NCBI GenBank assembly: GCA_036925085.1
Contig: JAUPFP010000044.1
Location: 1,550,001-1,614,000, forward strand
DNA: 64,000 nucleotides
Direction: 5' to 3'
Source of the DNA: Brachycybe producta
Lineage: Eukaryota; Arthropoda; Diplopoda; Playtdesmida; Andrognathidae
In this document: in pieces, positions 52,735-64,000 of the stretch
Layout of the letters: the number at the start of each line of letters is the position of its first letter
Numbering within the stretch: position 1 is the stretch's first letter
Notes under the pieces: model-generated
Database searches by the model: none
What the model was told of the DNA's origin: nothing
Seen by the model: only the letters and a program-made list of their open reading frames with translations
Program-made: the position numbers and the translations under genes

Positions 52735-53370
52735 AACTAGAAGGTTAGCTCAGTCATTTCAGAGTATTTTCATATTTGATATATCTTTCAAAATAAGCTT
52801 TTTGTGTTAAGTTTGAAACTGACGCAAGTTTAAGCAGACGATAATTTTTTTAAAATTTTTGTCAATAAAGTTTATTTTGTGAAATATAACCCGTTCTAGT
52901 TTTTAACACACTTTCAATTTCTTCTTAAGATGATTTTTTGAATCCAGATTATTTTGTCTTCCAAGTTCAACTGCAGAGAAATTTCAGTGTGTTTTAGAAA
53001 CTAGAAGGGTAGTTCAATTACTTATATGCATTTGCATTAAGACACAAAAATTTAAAAAAATATCTGCTTAAAAGTTGTGTCCTTTTCAAACTGATATAAA
53101 AAGTTTATTTTAAAAGATATCAAAAGATTCTGTAGGAGATAGAACTGTGGTTTTAAAGTGTAAAACGCATCTCGAACTCTTTGATTATTCTCTGCCTTTC
53201 AGGTACATAAATTAAGAGAAACTGTGATAGTTTTTAGAAACTAGAAAGGTAGCTCATTCACTTAAAATTATTTTCAATGTTGATGATAACCATGTAGGGT
53301 TTCTTTTAATTTTGTCTCCTGAAAGTCAAAAAAATAAATTTAAAGAGTTCGCGAGGCATTTTACAGTAAT
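52735..53370. repeat. Three family A copies in a row
   Basis: About 52735-52935, 52925-53130 and 53145-53370. Diagnostic words are ACTAGAAGG(T/G)TAG(C/T)TCA, CTTTCAAAATAAGC and AAAGTTTATTTT; copies are partly truncated. Confidence 0.65.
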
Positions 53371-53489
53371 GTATAATTCTTAACAACTTTCTTTGTACAA
53401 TTAACAAAAGACAAAGAGATATTTTTAATTATAAAAACGATTTAGTTGCACCACTTTGATAACTTATTGAGACACTCGTTCTGAAACAT

Positions 53490-53912
53490 AAGCCTCGTTT
53501 TCACGGTGGCGATAGTTCTATCGTGAGAGTAGCTGTCATGAAAGTTGCGATAGTTCACTCTCTTGATAGCAACAGTCTACAGGTGTTGAAGTAACGGTGA
53601 TAGTTGTCTGTCACATGACAGTGTGACGATCATTGAGTCAACAACAGTGTTGCCCCTCTCTCTCTCTCTCTCACTCCAGAAGCCAAATTTTCCTACAAAG
53701 TGGATATTTCCCTACAAGCGGTCACTCAACAACTATTACTATCGCGACAGTACTATCAACTATCTAGTCAAACGAGATAGTTGTGATAGTCACTATCGCG
53801 AAAGTGTGATAGTGACTATCATGTGGTTTTCACGATGATAGTTCTCGCAATAGTTGCTGCTCTCACGTGACAGCAACTATCGTGACACAACTATCATCGT
53901 GAAAACCGGGCT
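53490..53912. repeat. Fold-back element I with CTATC/GATAG words throughout
   Basis: Inverted ends: GCCTCGTTTTCACGGTGGCG and CAACTATCATCGTGAAAACC followed by GGGC. Both arms are packed with GATAGTT / AACTATC words, about 20 in 420 bp, plus CACGTGACAGC and GTCACATGACAG. A (CT)n lies in the middle. Unique in this window. Confidence 0.65.
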
Positions 53913-55187
53913 ATACTGTATTTAAGAATGTAGACCAAAAAAAAGGAGAGTAGAAGAGTGAAAAAACAAATAAAAGATGTTTCAAGTGAATGACTTTTCA
54001 GAAACTACAAATTACTCCATAGAAACTAGAAAAGAGGATTGGTCAGTTTTACACAATTTTACAACAAATTTACAACTTTTTTTGTTGGTTGGTTGGTTTG
54101 AATATATGAATACAATTTGAAAGCAAAGCACGGAATTTCCAAAGTACGACCAACACTAAAAAAAAAATTCCAAAAACACAAGGGTTGGGGGAGGGGGGCT
54201 CCTTATGCCCCATTTCTCTTTCTCTCTCTCTCTCTCCTTTTATTTTCTTCACTTATATGTTACATAATAAAATCTCTAAAAATGTAACCGTGAAAAACCC
54301 TGAGATCGATTTGAGAGTCATAAACGGACTAAACTCTTCAACAAAAAGAACTTCAACCAAAAAAAAAATCCTTTTATTTCAACAAATTTCCTATTCAGTC
54401 CCCTCTTCCTTTTTTTGTTTCTAAAAATGACCATTTTTATATATATTTTTTTGACGAAAAACGATTTTTTTTTCTTCTCTTTCATCTCTTCTTTTCAAGT
54501 AAAAAAAAGTGTGAAATGAAAGGATTTAAACGGATAATGAAATGTCCTATTGAAACCTTTAAAAATCAAGACTAAAACTTAATACCCTCTTCCTAGAGTC
54601 CCTACGAATTGTCTTTTCCAAAGCTCTCTCTCTAATAAAAAAAATAACTAAAATATTAAGCTTAAAATAATCCGTTGCCTCTATAAAGAAAAACTGTTAT
54701 ATACTAGAAAAACAAGGTAAAAACAACACAAAAGCAAAGGATATAATATATATTATATATCATAAGATCATAAGAAGCAACGTCATCATAATCATAATCA
54801 TCATCAGATGTTGTGTTCTTTTTTTAAATCCCCTCCAGGAGTTTATTTTAAAAGCTAAAATCCCTCCAATTCACTGTGTGTTCCGTAATACCAAATTGCA
54901 AGTTGCAAACTAAAAATAGCTTTAATGTTAAAATGTTATTTCGTTGATATTAAAAGAGACTATAAAAGCCCACAAGGAAGTTGTAAAAAAAAGCCTCTAA
55001 ACAAATAAACATCACGCACATTTTCACTCCCCCCCCCCTTCCTCCTTATGTGTTTGCATGTCAATTAAATCTCCGTTTCATACACGTGTCAACTAATAAG
55101 TCACGGATATTGTTAACGAATTTGGAAGAGAATATTTCCACCAACCTAAAGAGAGTGAGTGACCAATCAAGGATATACATGTAAGCA

Positions 55188-55189
<2 letters not shown>

Positions 55190-55246
<57 letters not shown>
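55190..55246. repeat. (ATT)19 microsatellite
   Basis: Uninterrupted ATT trinucleotide run of about 57 bp. Confidence 0.95.
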
Positions 55247-55401
55247 GGACCTACTCTTTTTTTTTAAGTTCAATGATCTCTTCATCATCATCGTCGTTGA
55301 TGATTTTTTTTCCTGTCAATGACCACAAAATAACAATGGGCACAAGTACAATTTGTTAGCATAATCGCTAAATTGCATATTCGCTTTCTGTGATAAATAT
55401 T

Positions 55402-55630
55402 AAAGCTAAGCTTTGCATTGCCTTTTGTCGCTTTGCAAATTACTGCATGTTTGCTTTCTGTGGCTTTAAAGCAAAGCGTTGTATTGCCTTTTGTCGCTTT
55501 GCAAATTACTGCATATTTGCTTTCTGTAGCTTTAAAGCAAAGCGTTGTATTGCCTTTTGTCGCTTTGCAAATTACTACATATTCGCTTTCTGTGATTTTA
55601 AAGCTAAGCTTTTCAAATTACTACACATTT
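55402..55630. repeat. 66-bp tandem repeat, 3.5 copies
   Basis: Units start AAAGC(A/T)AAGC at 55402, 55468, 55534 and 55600 (partial). Each includes TTGTCGCTTTGCAAATTACT and TTTGCTTTCTGT. Exact 66-bp spacing means the period is a multiple of three, giving spurious open frames. Confidence 0.85.
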
Positions 55631-56639
55631 GCGTTTTAATGTATCTTTGAAAAGCTGCTGTTGCTGCTTGCTTTTTGGAGCTTTCATTTGGTTTGATATA
55701 TTTTGAAGCAAGATCATAATAACATTAAAAAATACTAACCAATCAGATTCCAAGAAAAGTCAAAACGCAGGTCAGCTGGTTATGACCTAGCAGCTACTAC
55801 ATTGCTTGAAATTGCAAAGCAAAATCAAACAGCAGAAATGCATTTATTAAATACATTTTTATTCTTTTAACACGAAACAATATGCCAGTTCCTTCCATTT
55901 CATGTTAAACGGGATTTTCTACTGTAATATAAAATTATGCTCGTTTTCGTTAAAAGTATGGGAGGTTGGAATCAACTATCTCTTTTCATGACTCATTAGT
56001 AAAGAATTTTCCAAAACGGAAATCTTGAAGAAGTTGCTCAAAATTGTAAACTGAACTCCAGTTGGAAGTTGTTGAGAGCATGGAATTTCAATTTCAACAA
56101 TTTGGTACCAACGTGAAAATTGCGAGGAGTGGAAGAAGAAGAGAAAAAAAAGAGCAAGAATGTCATTTTTAGAATTCTTACGCCTCAGTATTAATAAATG
56201 CCTTCGATTTATAATTCTATTATGACATCGAACAAACACACGCTTTAACAAACGTGAGGAATTTTTAAACCAGATTTGTTATCATCAGGATCTTCCAAAA
56301 TAATAATAATAATAATAATAAAAAATAGCGTTAAATATAAAATATGCTTCTTTTTATTAGAACAATTAAGTAGATTCAAACAATTGGAAACTTTTATTTT
56401 GACATTCCATTATCAGGATAAAGGTTATATAAATTTAATAATATGCAAAATGCTTCTAAACAAGATACACACACAAGTAGAGGTAGTTCAACTTCATTTT
56501 AGAGAAAAATGTCATGGTTGAGCTTCAATCAGATAGCCTCCCTTCAAATTCCTTTTTTACCCCTTATGTTTTTTTTTTTACTTAAGCATTCAAATAGTTC
56601 TCGGAATTTTGTTATGAAACTTCAATGAGTGAACAGTTC

Positions 56640-57112
56640 AGGCAGGTGTGCTCAGCACAAATCCATCATTTGCCCCGCCATTTTATGAGCCTCAGACAAA
56701 ATATCAACCAATTAGAAATTGAAAAGGGCGGGGGCATGTGACATCAGACCAAATAACAAACCAATTAGAAGTTGCTGTTCCTCATAACTGAATTGAAAGG
56801 AAAGGAGTAAAAAAGGAACAAACGACGCGCATGCGCTCACCAGAGAAAATGAAAAACTCATTTTCTCTTTCAAATATAAAAAGGGGAGGGATTAATAGTA
56901 GCAAAAAATTAAACTAGAATTTATCCCAGCAATTGTGCCCAGCATTAGAATTTCTTTTGCTCCGCCCTTTTATGAACGTCATCAATTTCTAATTGGGTTT
57001 GTTACTTGGTCTGACGTCATAAAAGGGCGGAGGAAAAGAAATTCTAACGCTGGGCACAATTGCCTGTGAATTTTTCTCCCGTCATTTATGACGGGTTAAC
57101 CCCACTAGTTTT
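56640..57112 (-). mobile_element. Element L (reverse orientation) joined to M-type module
   Basis: On the minus strand: ACTAGTGGGGTTAACCCGTC, CCCGTCATAAATGACGGG, then a hairpin with AATTCTAATGCTGGGCACAA-like arms around GACGTCA and AAAAGGGCGGAGG. CTAGTTTAATTTTTTGC and GCGCATGCGCGTCG follow. Beyond about 56815 an M-type segment follows with two CCAATTAGAA words and TGACATCA. The L 3' end (GACCTGG, TA tract) is absent. Confidence 0.6.
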
Positions 57113-58404
57113 TTTTATAAAGAGACCCTTGCCCTCGAATCTCTATTTTACAATTCCATGCACTATTTTTGTAATTATTGAACTCATTTCAATTTAGCTC
57201 TAAGCAGAAGTGGCGCCACCTATTGCATACACATACAGCAATAACACAGAATATGCTTCCATACACAGAGTTCTTAGTTGAGCTACCTGCATGTATAATA
57301 TCTTGATTACTAAAATAGGAAGAAATTCATCTAAAATGATGTTAAGAAAAAGGTCAATTGCAAAGAGGTCATTAGGCTATTATTTCTTTTATTAAAAAAA
57401 ATCAGTCTCCTCTCTCTCTCTCAACGTAATCAATAAATTACCAACAACAACAACAAAAAAAGGTTATATGTAATTTTGTAAAGTAGTCATTTGAGAGATG
57501 GGTTAATTACTATTATATCGATTAAACGCCAAGTATAAATTTGCATTAAAGTAGACAACAAAAGAGAGAGAGGAAGAAAAAAAACACCATTTTTTTGGCT
57601 GCCAAATTGTGCCGTTAAAATTATAAACTAGAAAATAAAAAAAATCTTTAAATAAAAGGAAGAAGAAGAAAAAAATCTCCCTTTCTCCTCAAAATCCATT
57701 ATTTCATGTTAGATAAACATTTTTTGTTTGTTTGTTTGTTGTTGTTTTTTGCATAAATAAATTAAGACCCCCCCCCCCCCCTTCAAATAAAAAAATACCG
57801 CATTCATGTTTTTTTTTTTTTCTAACGACAAGAATGAACTTTTGACACACACACTTGTAATTTGTAATAAACGCAACAAAAAAAGGGGAGTTATAAAAAG
57901 TGTAAAGGGTTGTAATTATTTAGCCAGATGGGGAGAAAAAAAAAACGGAAAATTGCAACAACAACAAAAAAATTACAGCCACAATTTCTCCATTGATTAG
58001 TTCTAAAGACTGAAAATCCTTCATCCTTTTCCCTTCCGTCTTCCCATACACACATTTCTGAAGCCATTAATAAGCAAGGAAATGTTAAAAAAAAATGAGC
58101 TATTTTTTTCTATTCCTCCCCCTTTTCCTTTCTCCATCATCATAATCATCATCACCACCATCTTTTGCCTTTTTTTTTTTAGAATACAAACTTTCACAAT
58201 TTATTGTCAACTGTAAAAGTCATGGCTTCCATTTTTAATAACTTAGAAACACTTGTTAGCTAAGACTTAAGCCGGATACACACGATCAATTCTGACTTAT
58301 CCAGTCTGGCTTTTCAAAGACAAATATTGATCATTATACTTGTCTCGCTCTTAAGCGGCGATCACATTGGCTATTTTTTTTCTTTCAAGATTCCACCGTG
58401 CAAG

Positions 58405-58612
58405 AAATACTGGCAGTTAGAAAACGGGACGAACTTCAGTTGGCTCCGCCCTTTTTATGACGACCGGCAACTTCTAATTGGTTGGTTATGTTGTCTGACG
58501 TCACATGCTCCGCCCTTTTCAACGTCGAACCACACAACAAACCAATTAGAAGTTGCCAGTCGATATAGAAAGGGCGGAGCCAACTGAAGTTCTCCCCTAT
58601 TTCTAACTGCCT
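58405..58612. repeat. Element M: hairpin with CRE, CCAAT-like and GC-box words
   Basis: Left arm ACTGGCAGTTAGAAAACGGG, AACTTCAGTTGGCTCCGCCC. Right arm inverse: GGGCGGAGCCAACTGAAGTT and TTTCTAACTGCCTGTC. Two CTAATTGGTT / AACCAATTAG inverted words surround the centre with CTGACGTCACATGCTCCGCC. The arms are nearly perfect over about 75 bp. Confidence 0.7.
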
Positions 58613-58912
58613 GTCTTTTTAATTCTCTTCAGCATCCCCCCTTCATTTCACTTTCTACACCCACACAGTTAGTTACCACACAAACCGTGCAACTAAAATA
58701 ATCTTTCATGAAGGCTAATAAATTAGCCCCCCCCCCCCAATATGGTCTCTCATAATCCATATATAATGTGGTACGAAATACCAACAAAGTGAAAAGTCAG
58801 TTATTTTGCAAATTCACTGGTTTTAAAGTAATGTCAAGTTTAAAAATGAACAATGCGTCCGTGTAATCAGTGATTGCCAGTGTTCAGGGGCATTTCATAA
58901 TGAATTATATAA

Positions 58913-59448
58913 TTACTAGTGGGGTAACCCGTCATAAATGACGGGAGCAAAATTCACAGGCAATTGTGCCCAGCATTAGAATTTCTTTTCCTCCGCCCTT
59001 TTATGAACGTCATCAATTTCTAATTGGTTTGTTACTTGGTCTGACGTCATAAAAGGGCGGAGGAAAAGAAATTCTAATGCTGGGCACAATTGCCCGTGAT
59101 AAATTCTAGTTTAATTTTGCTACTATTATCCCCTCCCCTTTTTATATTTGAAAGAGAAAATGAGTTTTTCATTTTCTCTGGTGTGCACATGCGCGTCGTT
59201 TGTTCCTTTTTTACTCCCTTCATTTCAATTTCAGTTTCCCCCTCCCCCTTTTTCCCCTCCACGTTTCTCTCCCCCTATCCTTTCCAACCTTTTCCCCTCT
59301 CCAATTTAATATCATGGGGTTCTTGGATGGGGAGAGCGCAATATAATGTTGACCTTGAGAAAAAAAGCGGTTCATTTATTCATTTAATTTATATAAATTC
59401 CAACGTTACACACACACAGACCTGGCTTAATATATATATATATATAAT
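58913..59448 (+). mobile_element. Element L, longest copy
   Basis: ACTAGTGGGGTAACCCGTCA, the palindrome CCCGTCATAAATGACGGG, and CACAGGCAATTGTG come first. Then comes a hairpin with about 48-bp perfect arms (58967-59092; arm words CCCAGCATTAGAATTTC, TTTTCCTCCGCCC) whose loop contains CTAATTGGTTTGTT and TGACGTCA. After it come CACATGCGCGTCGTTTGTTC, a pyrimidine tract, GTTGACCTTGAGAAAAAAA, CAGACCTGGC and a TA run. No coding capacity. It gives the reference structure for the 29841 and 56640 copies. Confidence 0.65.
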
Positions 59449-60145
59449 TTTTAAAGAAATATTTAAACAACTCAAGTTTTAAATTCAATTAGGTAACTTT
59501 GTATTTATAATTTCCACTCGCATCATAAAATAAAAAAAACCCTCTTCAAGGGTACTCAACAGATTTCTTCCAATTTGAAACCCTGCTCAGTACTCAGTGG
59601 GTTCAAGTTAAAAGTTTTAAAGTTTCCTTTTTAAACTTGTGAAATAAATTCATAATAATAATGCTTTCTATCATAAATTCCAATTCTTATTAATTCTGGT
59701 AAATGCCTTATAAAGTAGGAATCACGGTATTTTTTTTCAACTTGTGTGATCTTTCCTTAATTCTGCGTGTCTTCAGAGAAAAAAAAAAGCAATTTCACCA
59801 GTGGTTTTTTTTTCTGCATACTTTCAGTCGAATAAACAGAACGGAATTTATTCTAATTAAGATAAATTCTTTTTTTTTTCTTCACTACATGTTTGACCTT
59901 AAGAGCATAAAAGTAAAACAGAATCCAATTTATGTTTACAAAAATATCATTATAAATTTATGGATAAACAATTTTTTTTAAGTCTGAATTTCTCAATTTA
60001 TTAAAAATTGATGAAAATGGGATTTTCGCCAAACACACAGAAAAATAAATGAATACCGCGGACTGAATTTGGCCACCTAGGTCACACACAAACTCTAGAA
60101 AAATTCAATATATTCAAGCAAAAGCTTGATTTTTCAATTTTCGAT

Positions 60146-60200
60146 GGTTTCTCTCTCTCTCTCTCTCTCTGTCTATTTCTTACTGAACATCTCTCTAAAT

Positions 60201-60244
<44 letters not shown>

Positions 60245-60318
60245 TTCTTACTGAACATCTCTCTAAATTACAATCTCTCTCTCTCTCTCTATTTCTTACT
60301 GTACATCTCCCTAAATTT

Positions 60319-60360
<42 letters not shown>

Positions 60361-60400
60361 TTCTTACTGTACATCTTCCTAAATTTCAATGTCTCTCTAC
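60146..60400. repeat. Compound (CT)n minisatellite
   Basis: Four units of a variable (CT)n run followed by ATTTCTTACTG(A/T)ACATCT and (C/T)CTAAATT(A/T)CAAT. Unit length changes with the CT run (about 48-80 bp). Confidence 0.85.
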
Positions 60401-61420
60401 CTATTTCACTCTCTTTCTAAGACTTGTGTCAGTGATTTCAATAAACTTTCTACTTTTTTGATGTGAGTGAGTGGGTTGTAATATGAAACGAAAAAGAAAG
60501 ATTGGCAAATGGATTTTTTTTCCTCTTCATTTCCACAAACCTTCCCCGCCCCCCCCCCTTATTTATCCCTCTTTCCCGTCCCTCATTTTTCACAACATTC
60601 ATCAACTGATCATCATCATCATGTTTACACACAAACACAGGGAGAAAAAAGAATGCAATAAAAAGCAATATTCTCTCAGTCAGTCAGTCAAGTCATAACA
60701 AAAAATTGTTGATCAAAAAATAAGAAACAAAACCAATCAGATTGAAAAATCTTGATTGAAGTTTCTCCCCATCAAGGTTTCCTTTTTTAAAAAACTAATA
60801 TTTCAAAGAGACTTTTTTTTGACAATATTTTAATAGATATAGTGAGTTGAGGGTTTAGGTGGTTTTGTCATTAAATTTCAAAACATACACACATAACAGC
60901 GCCATCTAGGATTATGAATGATGGATGTTTTTTCCTGAACAAAATGATAATGTTGAAAATTCGGCATCGATCAATAATCTTAATCTTAAGCTTTACTTTA
61001 GTACCCACAGACCCTATACATTATTAATGTAGCCTCTCTCTCTCTCTCTCTCCTTTTTCTATCTATACAAGAAAATATAAAGACTTTCGATTTTCTATAG
61101 GTCCCCCTAAATAACATTGAGAATTTCAGAAAACACCAGACGAGAGAGGGGGGACAACATTGACCTTTACACAGTAAACATGCCAATAATAGCATTAATT
61201 ATGGCACTGCTATAGAAATATTGTTCCAAATGAAACAGTATTTCTAATCACAACATCAGAAAGAATACTTGACCAGAATAAACAAAATTTTACAGCAACC
61301 ACAAAAAATTTAATATTCCAAATCAACTATACAATCACTAAGGCCCTGTTTCCACTGAGACGAAAATTTGTGCTCGATGAAAATTACAACTGTTGAAAAA
61401 TAACTGGACAGGCTAATCAT

Positions 61421-61832
61421 AGGTCACTAGGTGACCTACACTAGGTCTCTAGGTGACCTACACTAGGTCTCTAGGTGACCTACACTAGGTCACTAGGTGA
61501 CCTACACTAGGTCACTAGGTGACCTACACTAGGTCACTAGGTGACCTACACTAGGACTAATGTTAGGTCACTCAGTGACCATCACTTTAGAACTGTAGAT
61601 CACTCAGTGACCTACAAAGGGACAAATCATAGATCACTCAGTGACTTACACTTTCAGATATAAACTGTAGGTCACTCAGTGACCTACAATAAGACAAATC
61701 ACAGATCACTCAGTGACCTACACTTTCAGATATGATCTGTAGGTCACTCAGTGACCTACACATTTAAATTTGAACTATGGGTCATTCAGTAACATACATT
61801 TCTGAAGTGTAGTTCACCTATTGACCTACAAT
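61421..61832. repeat. Palindromic AGGTCA half-site array (22-bp period, then degenerate)
   Basis: Six near-identical 22-bp units (61421-61552), each AGGTCACTAGGTGACCT plus ACACT. About eight diverged units spaced 32-40 bp apart follow, mostly A(G/C)(A/G)TCACTCAGTGACCTAC. Every unit is an inverted repeat of AGGTCA/TGACCT separated by 5 bp, and in the first block neighbouring units make everted repeats also separated by 5 bp. Confidence 0.85.
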
Positions 61833-61837
61833 TAGTG

Positions 61838-62065
61838 TTTCCCAAAGTAACAACATCATCATTTCCTGCACCTTTTCCCACAACAGGCAGGGTCGTCCTT
61901 ATGGGGTATATATATATATCTCTCCACTCCTTTCGATTTTGTGCCAAACCCTCAGAGACCCCACATAACATACCCCCATATGCCGTTTTACCACCATGTC
62001 CCAGGCTTCTTTGAGCCTTCTTCTACCCCTTTTAACCCTCAGATCGAAATTCATCACCTGTTGAT
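61838..62065 (-). mobile_element. Decayed LINE 3' end (C-terminus of reverse transcriptase ORF and tail)
   Basis: Minus-strand reading gives VKRGRRRLKEAWDMVVKRHM, then in another frame CGVSEGLAQNRKEWRD. This pattern (basic R-G-R, W..VV...M, GL.E.LA..R..WR) is usual at the C-terminus of LINE polyproteins. One frameshift separates the parts. It continues into CGACCCTGCCTGTTGTGGGA and GATGATGTTG, a typical 3' UTR and microsatellite tail. Clade (RTE or similar) not certain. Confidence 0.5.
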
Positions 62066-62504
62066 AAATAAACAACTTAACTATGGACAATATAATATGA
62101 CTTATTTATGAGAGAAAAAAAATTCAATGCAAGGACTGACTCTAATGCTAAAAATCAGTATAAGCGCATCCTTGAAATTGACAAAAACAGTTTTGTAAAT
62201 TTGAAATCGTTTACATCAATTGTAACATCTAAAATGTTTTTTTTTAAAAAATACATTTATATAAATAAATACAACTTCTCGACAACAAAGAAATTACTTC
62301 TAAGCTTAATATCGATTCATATGTCATATCAATAAATTCTACTTTACTGATATTTCTTTTTATATGGTTGTTTAGAAAGCCATCAAAACATCAAACAAAC
62401 AAAAAAATAAGAAGAAGAAAGCAAAAAAAAAAATAAGAGAAAGGTTTTGACAAGAAATGGAGAAATTATTTCAGATCTAAAAAGCATCTGTAAGAGGTTT
62501 TTTA

Positions 62505-62517
62505 GGGGGGGGGGGGG
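62505..62517. repeat. Poly(G) run of 13
   Basis: G13 followed by AGGGA. A two-copy direct repeat of CTCCCTTGACTTGTGCAACA lies nearby at 62643-62693. Confidence 0.8.
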
Positions 62518-63264
62518 AGGGATAATACCTACAAAAGAAACAGAAATCCAATTCCATTTGCTTGAAGAGACAAAAAATGTCTTTTATATTTTTCCATCAT
62601 CCGTATGCTACGTTTATAGTTGGCATTTCGCGGTCAAGTCCTCCTCTCCCTTGACTTGTGCAACAACCTCCTCTCCCTTGACTTGTGCAACAACTTAAAA
62701 TAAATAAGCATGAAATACTAACTATAAACGCAGCTTTATTCTTTGAAGAAGAAAAAAAAGCGTTCAGTCTGGCCTTCAGGAACAACCTACATATAATTTT
62801 GGAGGCGCTGAATTGAATAAACGCCTGAAAGTGTTTTAAAAACTAGAACGGAAGTGCTTGCATTCCTAAAGATTATTGTCGCTTAGAGAAAAAAAAAAAC
62901 ATTTTTAAAAATATTTTTAATGTCTTAATTAAAATTAAAAACATATCTCATAAATAAGATAACAAAATTAACCTAACTTCATTTAATTTATTCTATCTCA
63001 TTTGAATGCTCAGAAAAGGAGCAAAAGCATTGATTGCATCCCCAACTGGCAAATTGTTTTTTGCAAATTGTTTTTTGCTTTTTTAACTTCCGTTTTGAGA
63101 AAATTATCTCTTCACTACCATGGTAGTTGTACTGTTGTGAATGCAATCATGGTTTTTTTCTCCCATTCTGAGCGTTCAAATGAAATAAAAACAAATTATG
63201 GCGGACATTAAAATATTTTTAAAAAGCGATTTTTCTAAACGATAATAACCTTCAGCAATAAAAG

Positions 63265-63500
63265 CGTCATTAACTGTATTATCATGTTAATATCTTTTAA
63301 AATAAGCTTTTTTTATGTTTTTTTTTTTTGAAAAAGACCAAAATTTAACTTGACTTTTTTTTAATTTCAGTCAATAAAAAGTTTATTTTGCAAAGTATCA
63401 ACAAGAAAATACTATTAATAGATTCAAAAACTACACATTCTAGTTTTTAACGCACTTTCAATTTCTTAGTGTTTCTCTTTTCTGAAAGTGCACAATGGCC
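63265..63500. repeat. Family A copy, partial
   Basis: ATGTTAATATCTTTTAAAAT, AAAAGTTTATTTTGCAAAGT, ACATTCTAGTTTTTAACGCA, CTTTCAATTTCTTAGTG. A short left-arm fragment (GTGTTTTAAAAACTAGAACG) lies at 62825-62860. Confidence 0.55.
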
Positions 63501-64000
63501 AGAAAGAATTGTAGTCCGCGACCTTTTCATATGAAGAAGAAGAAAAAAACCTCAATGTTTCAAAGAAACCCCTCATATGATATTTTTTTTTTGTTATTTT
63601 TGAAGACAAAAAATCGCTTCTATTTGGTAAAATGTGTTTCTATTTTTGGAGTATGTTTTTGTTGTTGTTGTTGTTGTTGCAATGTGCACTTATTCACTCA
63701 CCTCAAATCCACTCAATGATGAAAACAGCGAATAATATCATACTATATTGTGAGAGTATAGAACAAAAAAAAATATGTCTGATATTGACACAAAGTATAC
63801 AACATTCGTGACACTTTCCCATTATGATTTTATGAGATTTTCTTCAAAAAAAAAAAGAGATGGAGGTCTTATACTTTAGTTCCAACACATTTTATCTCTC
63901 AAAAACATCGAAAACTGATTTTTTTTTCTCCTTCTTTCTGTTTTTCTCTTTCTATATATCTATTTTTTTTTTCTCTTCTCACTTTTGTGCAAGTTGAAAA

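Noticed and set aside
55390-55650. Cys/Phe-rich repeat frames
   Set aside because: Created by a 66-bp tandem repeat whose period is a multiple of three.
55976-56251. 91-codon minus-strand frame
   Set aside because: No recognisable domain, no splice partners in phase, and surrounded by AT-rich repeats.
59090-59482. 130-codon frame
   Set aside because: Lies inside the hairpin and pyrimidine tract of element L; low complexity.
61421-61832. CRISPR-like array
   Set aside because: Units are contiguous palindromes without variable spacers, in an animal genome.

Overview
The window is animal nuclear DNA, AT-rich, with spliced protein genes set in dense non-coding repeats. Five host genes can be modelled exon by exon, and their splice phases are consistent. 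The ribosomal protein eL22 (RPL22) carries a very long Lys/Ala/Pro-rich N-terminal extension. Such extensions are known from insects and other arthropods, so an arthropod (or close ecdysozoan) is the best guess; the species cannot be named from the sequence alone.

Layout: (1) 454-9900, minus: a divergent SLC7A14-like member of the cationic amino acid transporter family. (2) 14765-19319, plus: a canonical cationic amino acid transporter (CAT/SLC7A1-4 type). These two SLC7 genes are head to head, about 4.9 kb apart. (3) 22236-26187, minus: AP-2 complex subunit mu (AP2M1 orthologue), complete except for one extra base in exon 6. (4) 27213-29413, plus: RPL22, head to head with AP2M1 across a region of about 1 kb that holds two perfect CRE palindromes. 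(5) 35630-46860, minus: D-glucuronyl C5-epimerase (GLCE orthologue) with a 7.5-kb intron. From 46861 to 64000 no host exon was recognised.

The non-coding DNA is dominated by short fold-back (hairpin) elements, here labelled families A to N. Family A is present in at least 25 full or partial copies and almost fills several introns. Other families insert into it or into each other, which gives a relative order of insertion. One group (L/M) combines palindromic termini with CRE, GC-box and CCAAT-like words. There is also a mariner 5' end, a decayed LINE 3' end, several minisatellites and long G/C homopolymers. The most striking simple array (61421-61832) is built of AGGTCA half-sites in alternating orientation every 11 bp.

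The genes do not form a pathway. They are a transporter pair, a clathrin adaptor subunit, a ribosomal protein and a Golgi heparan sulfate enzyme. No virus-derived element, CRISPR array, tRNA or rRNA gene was recognised.
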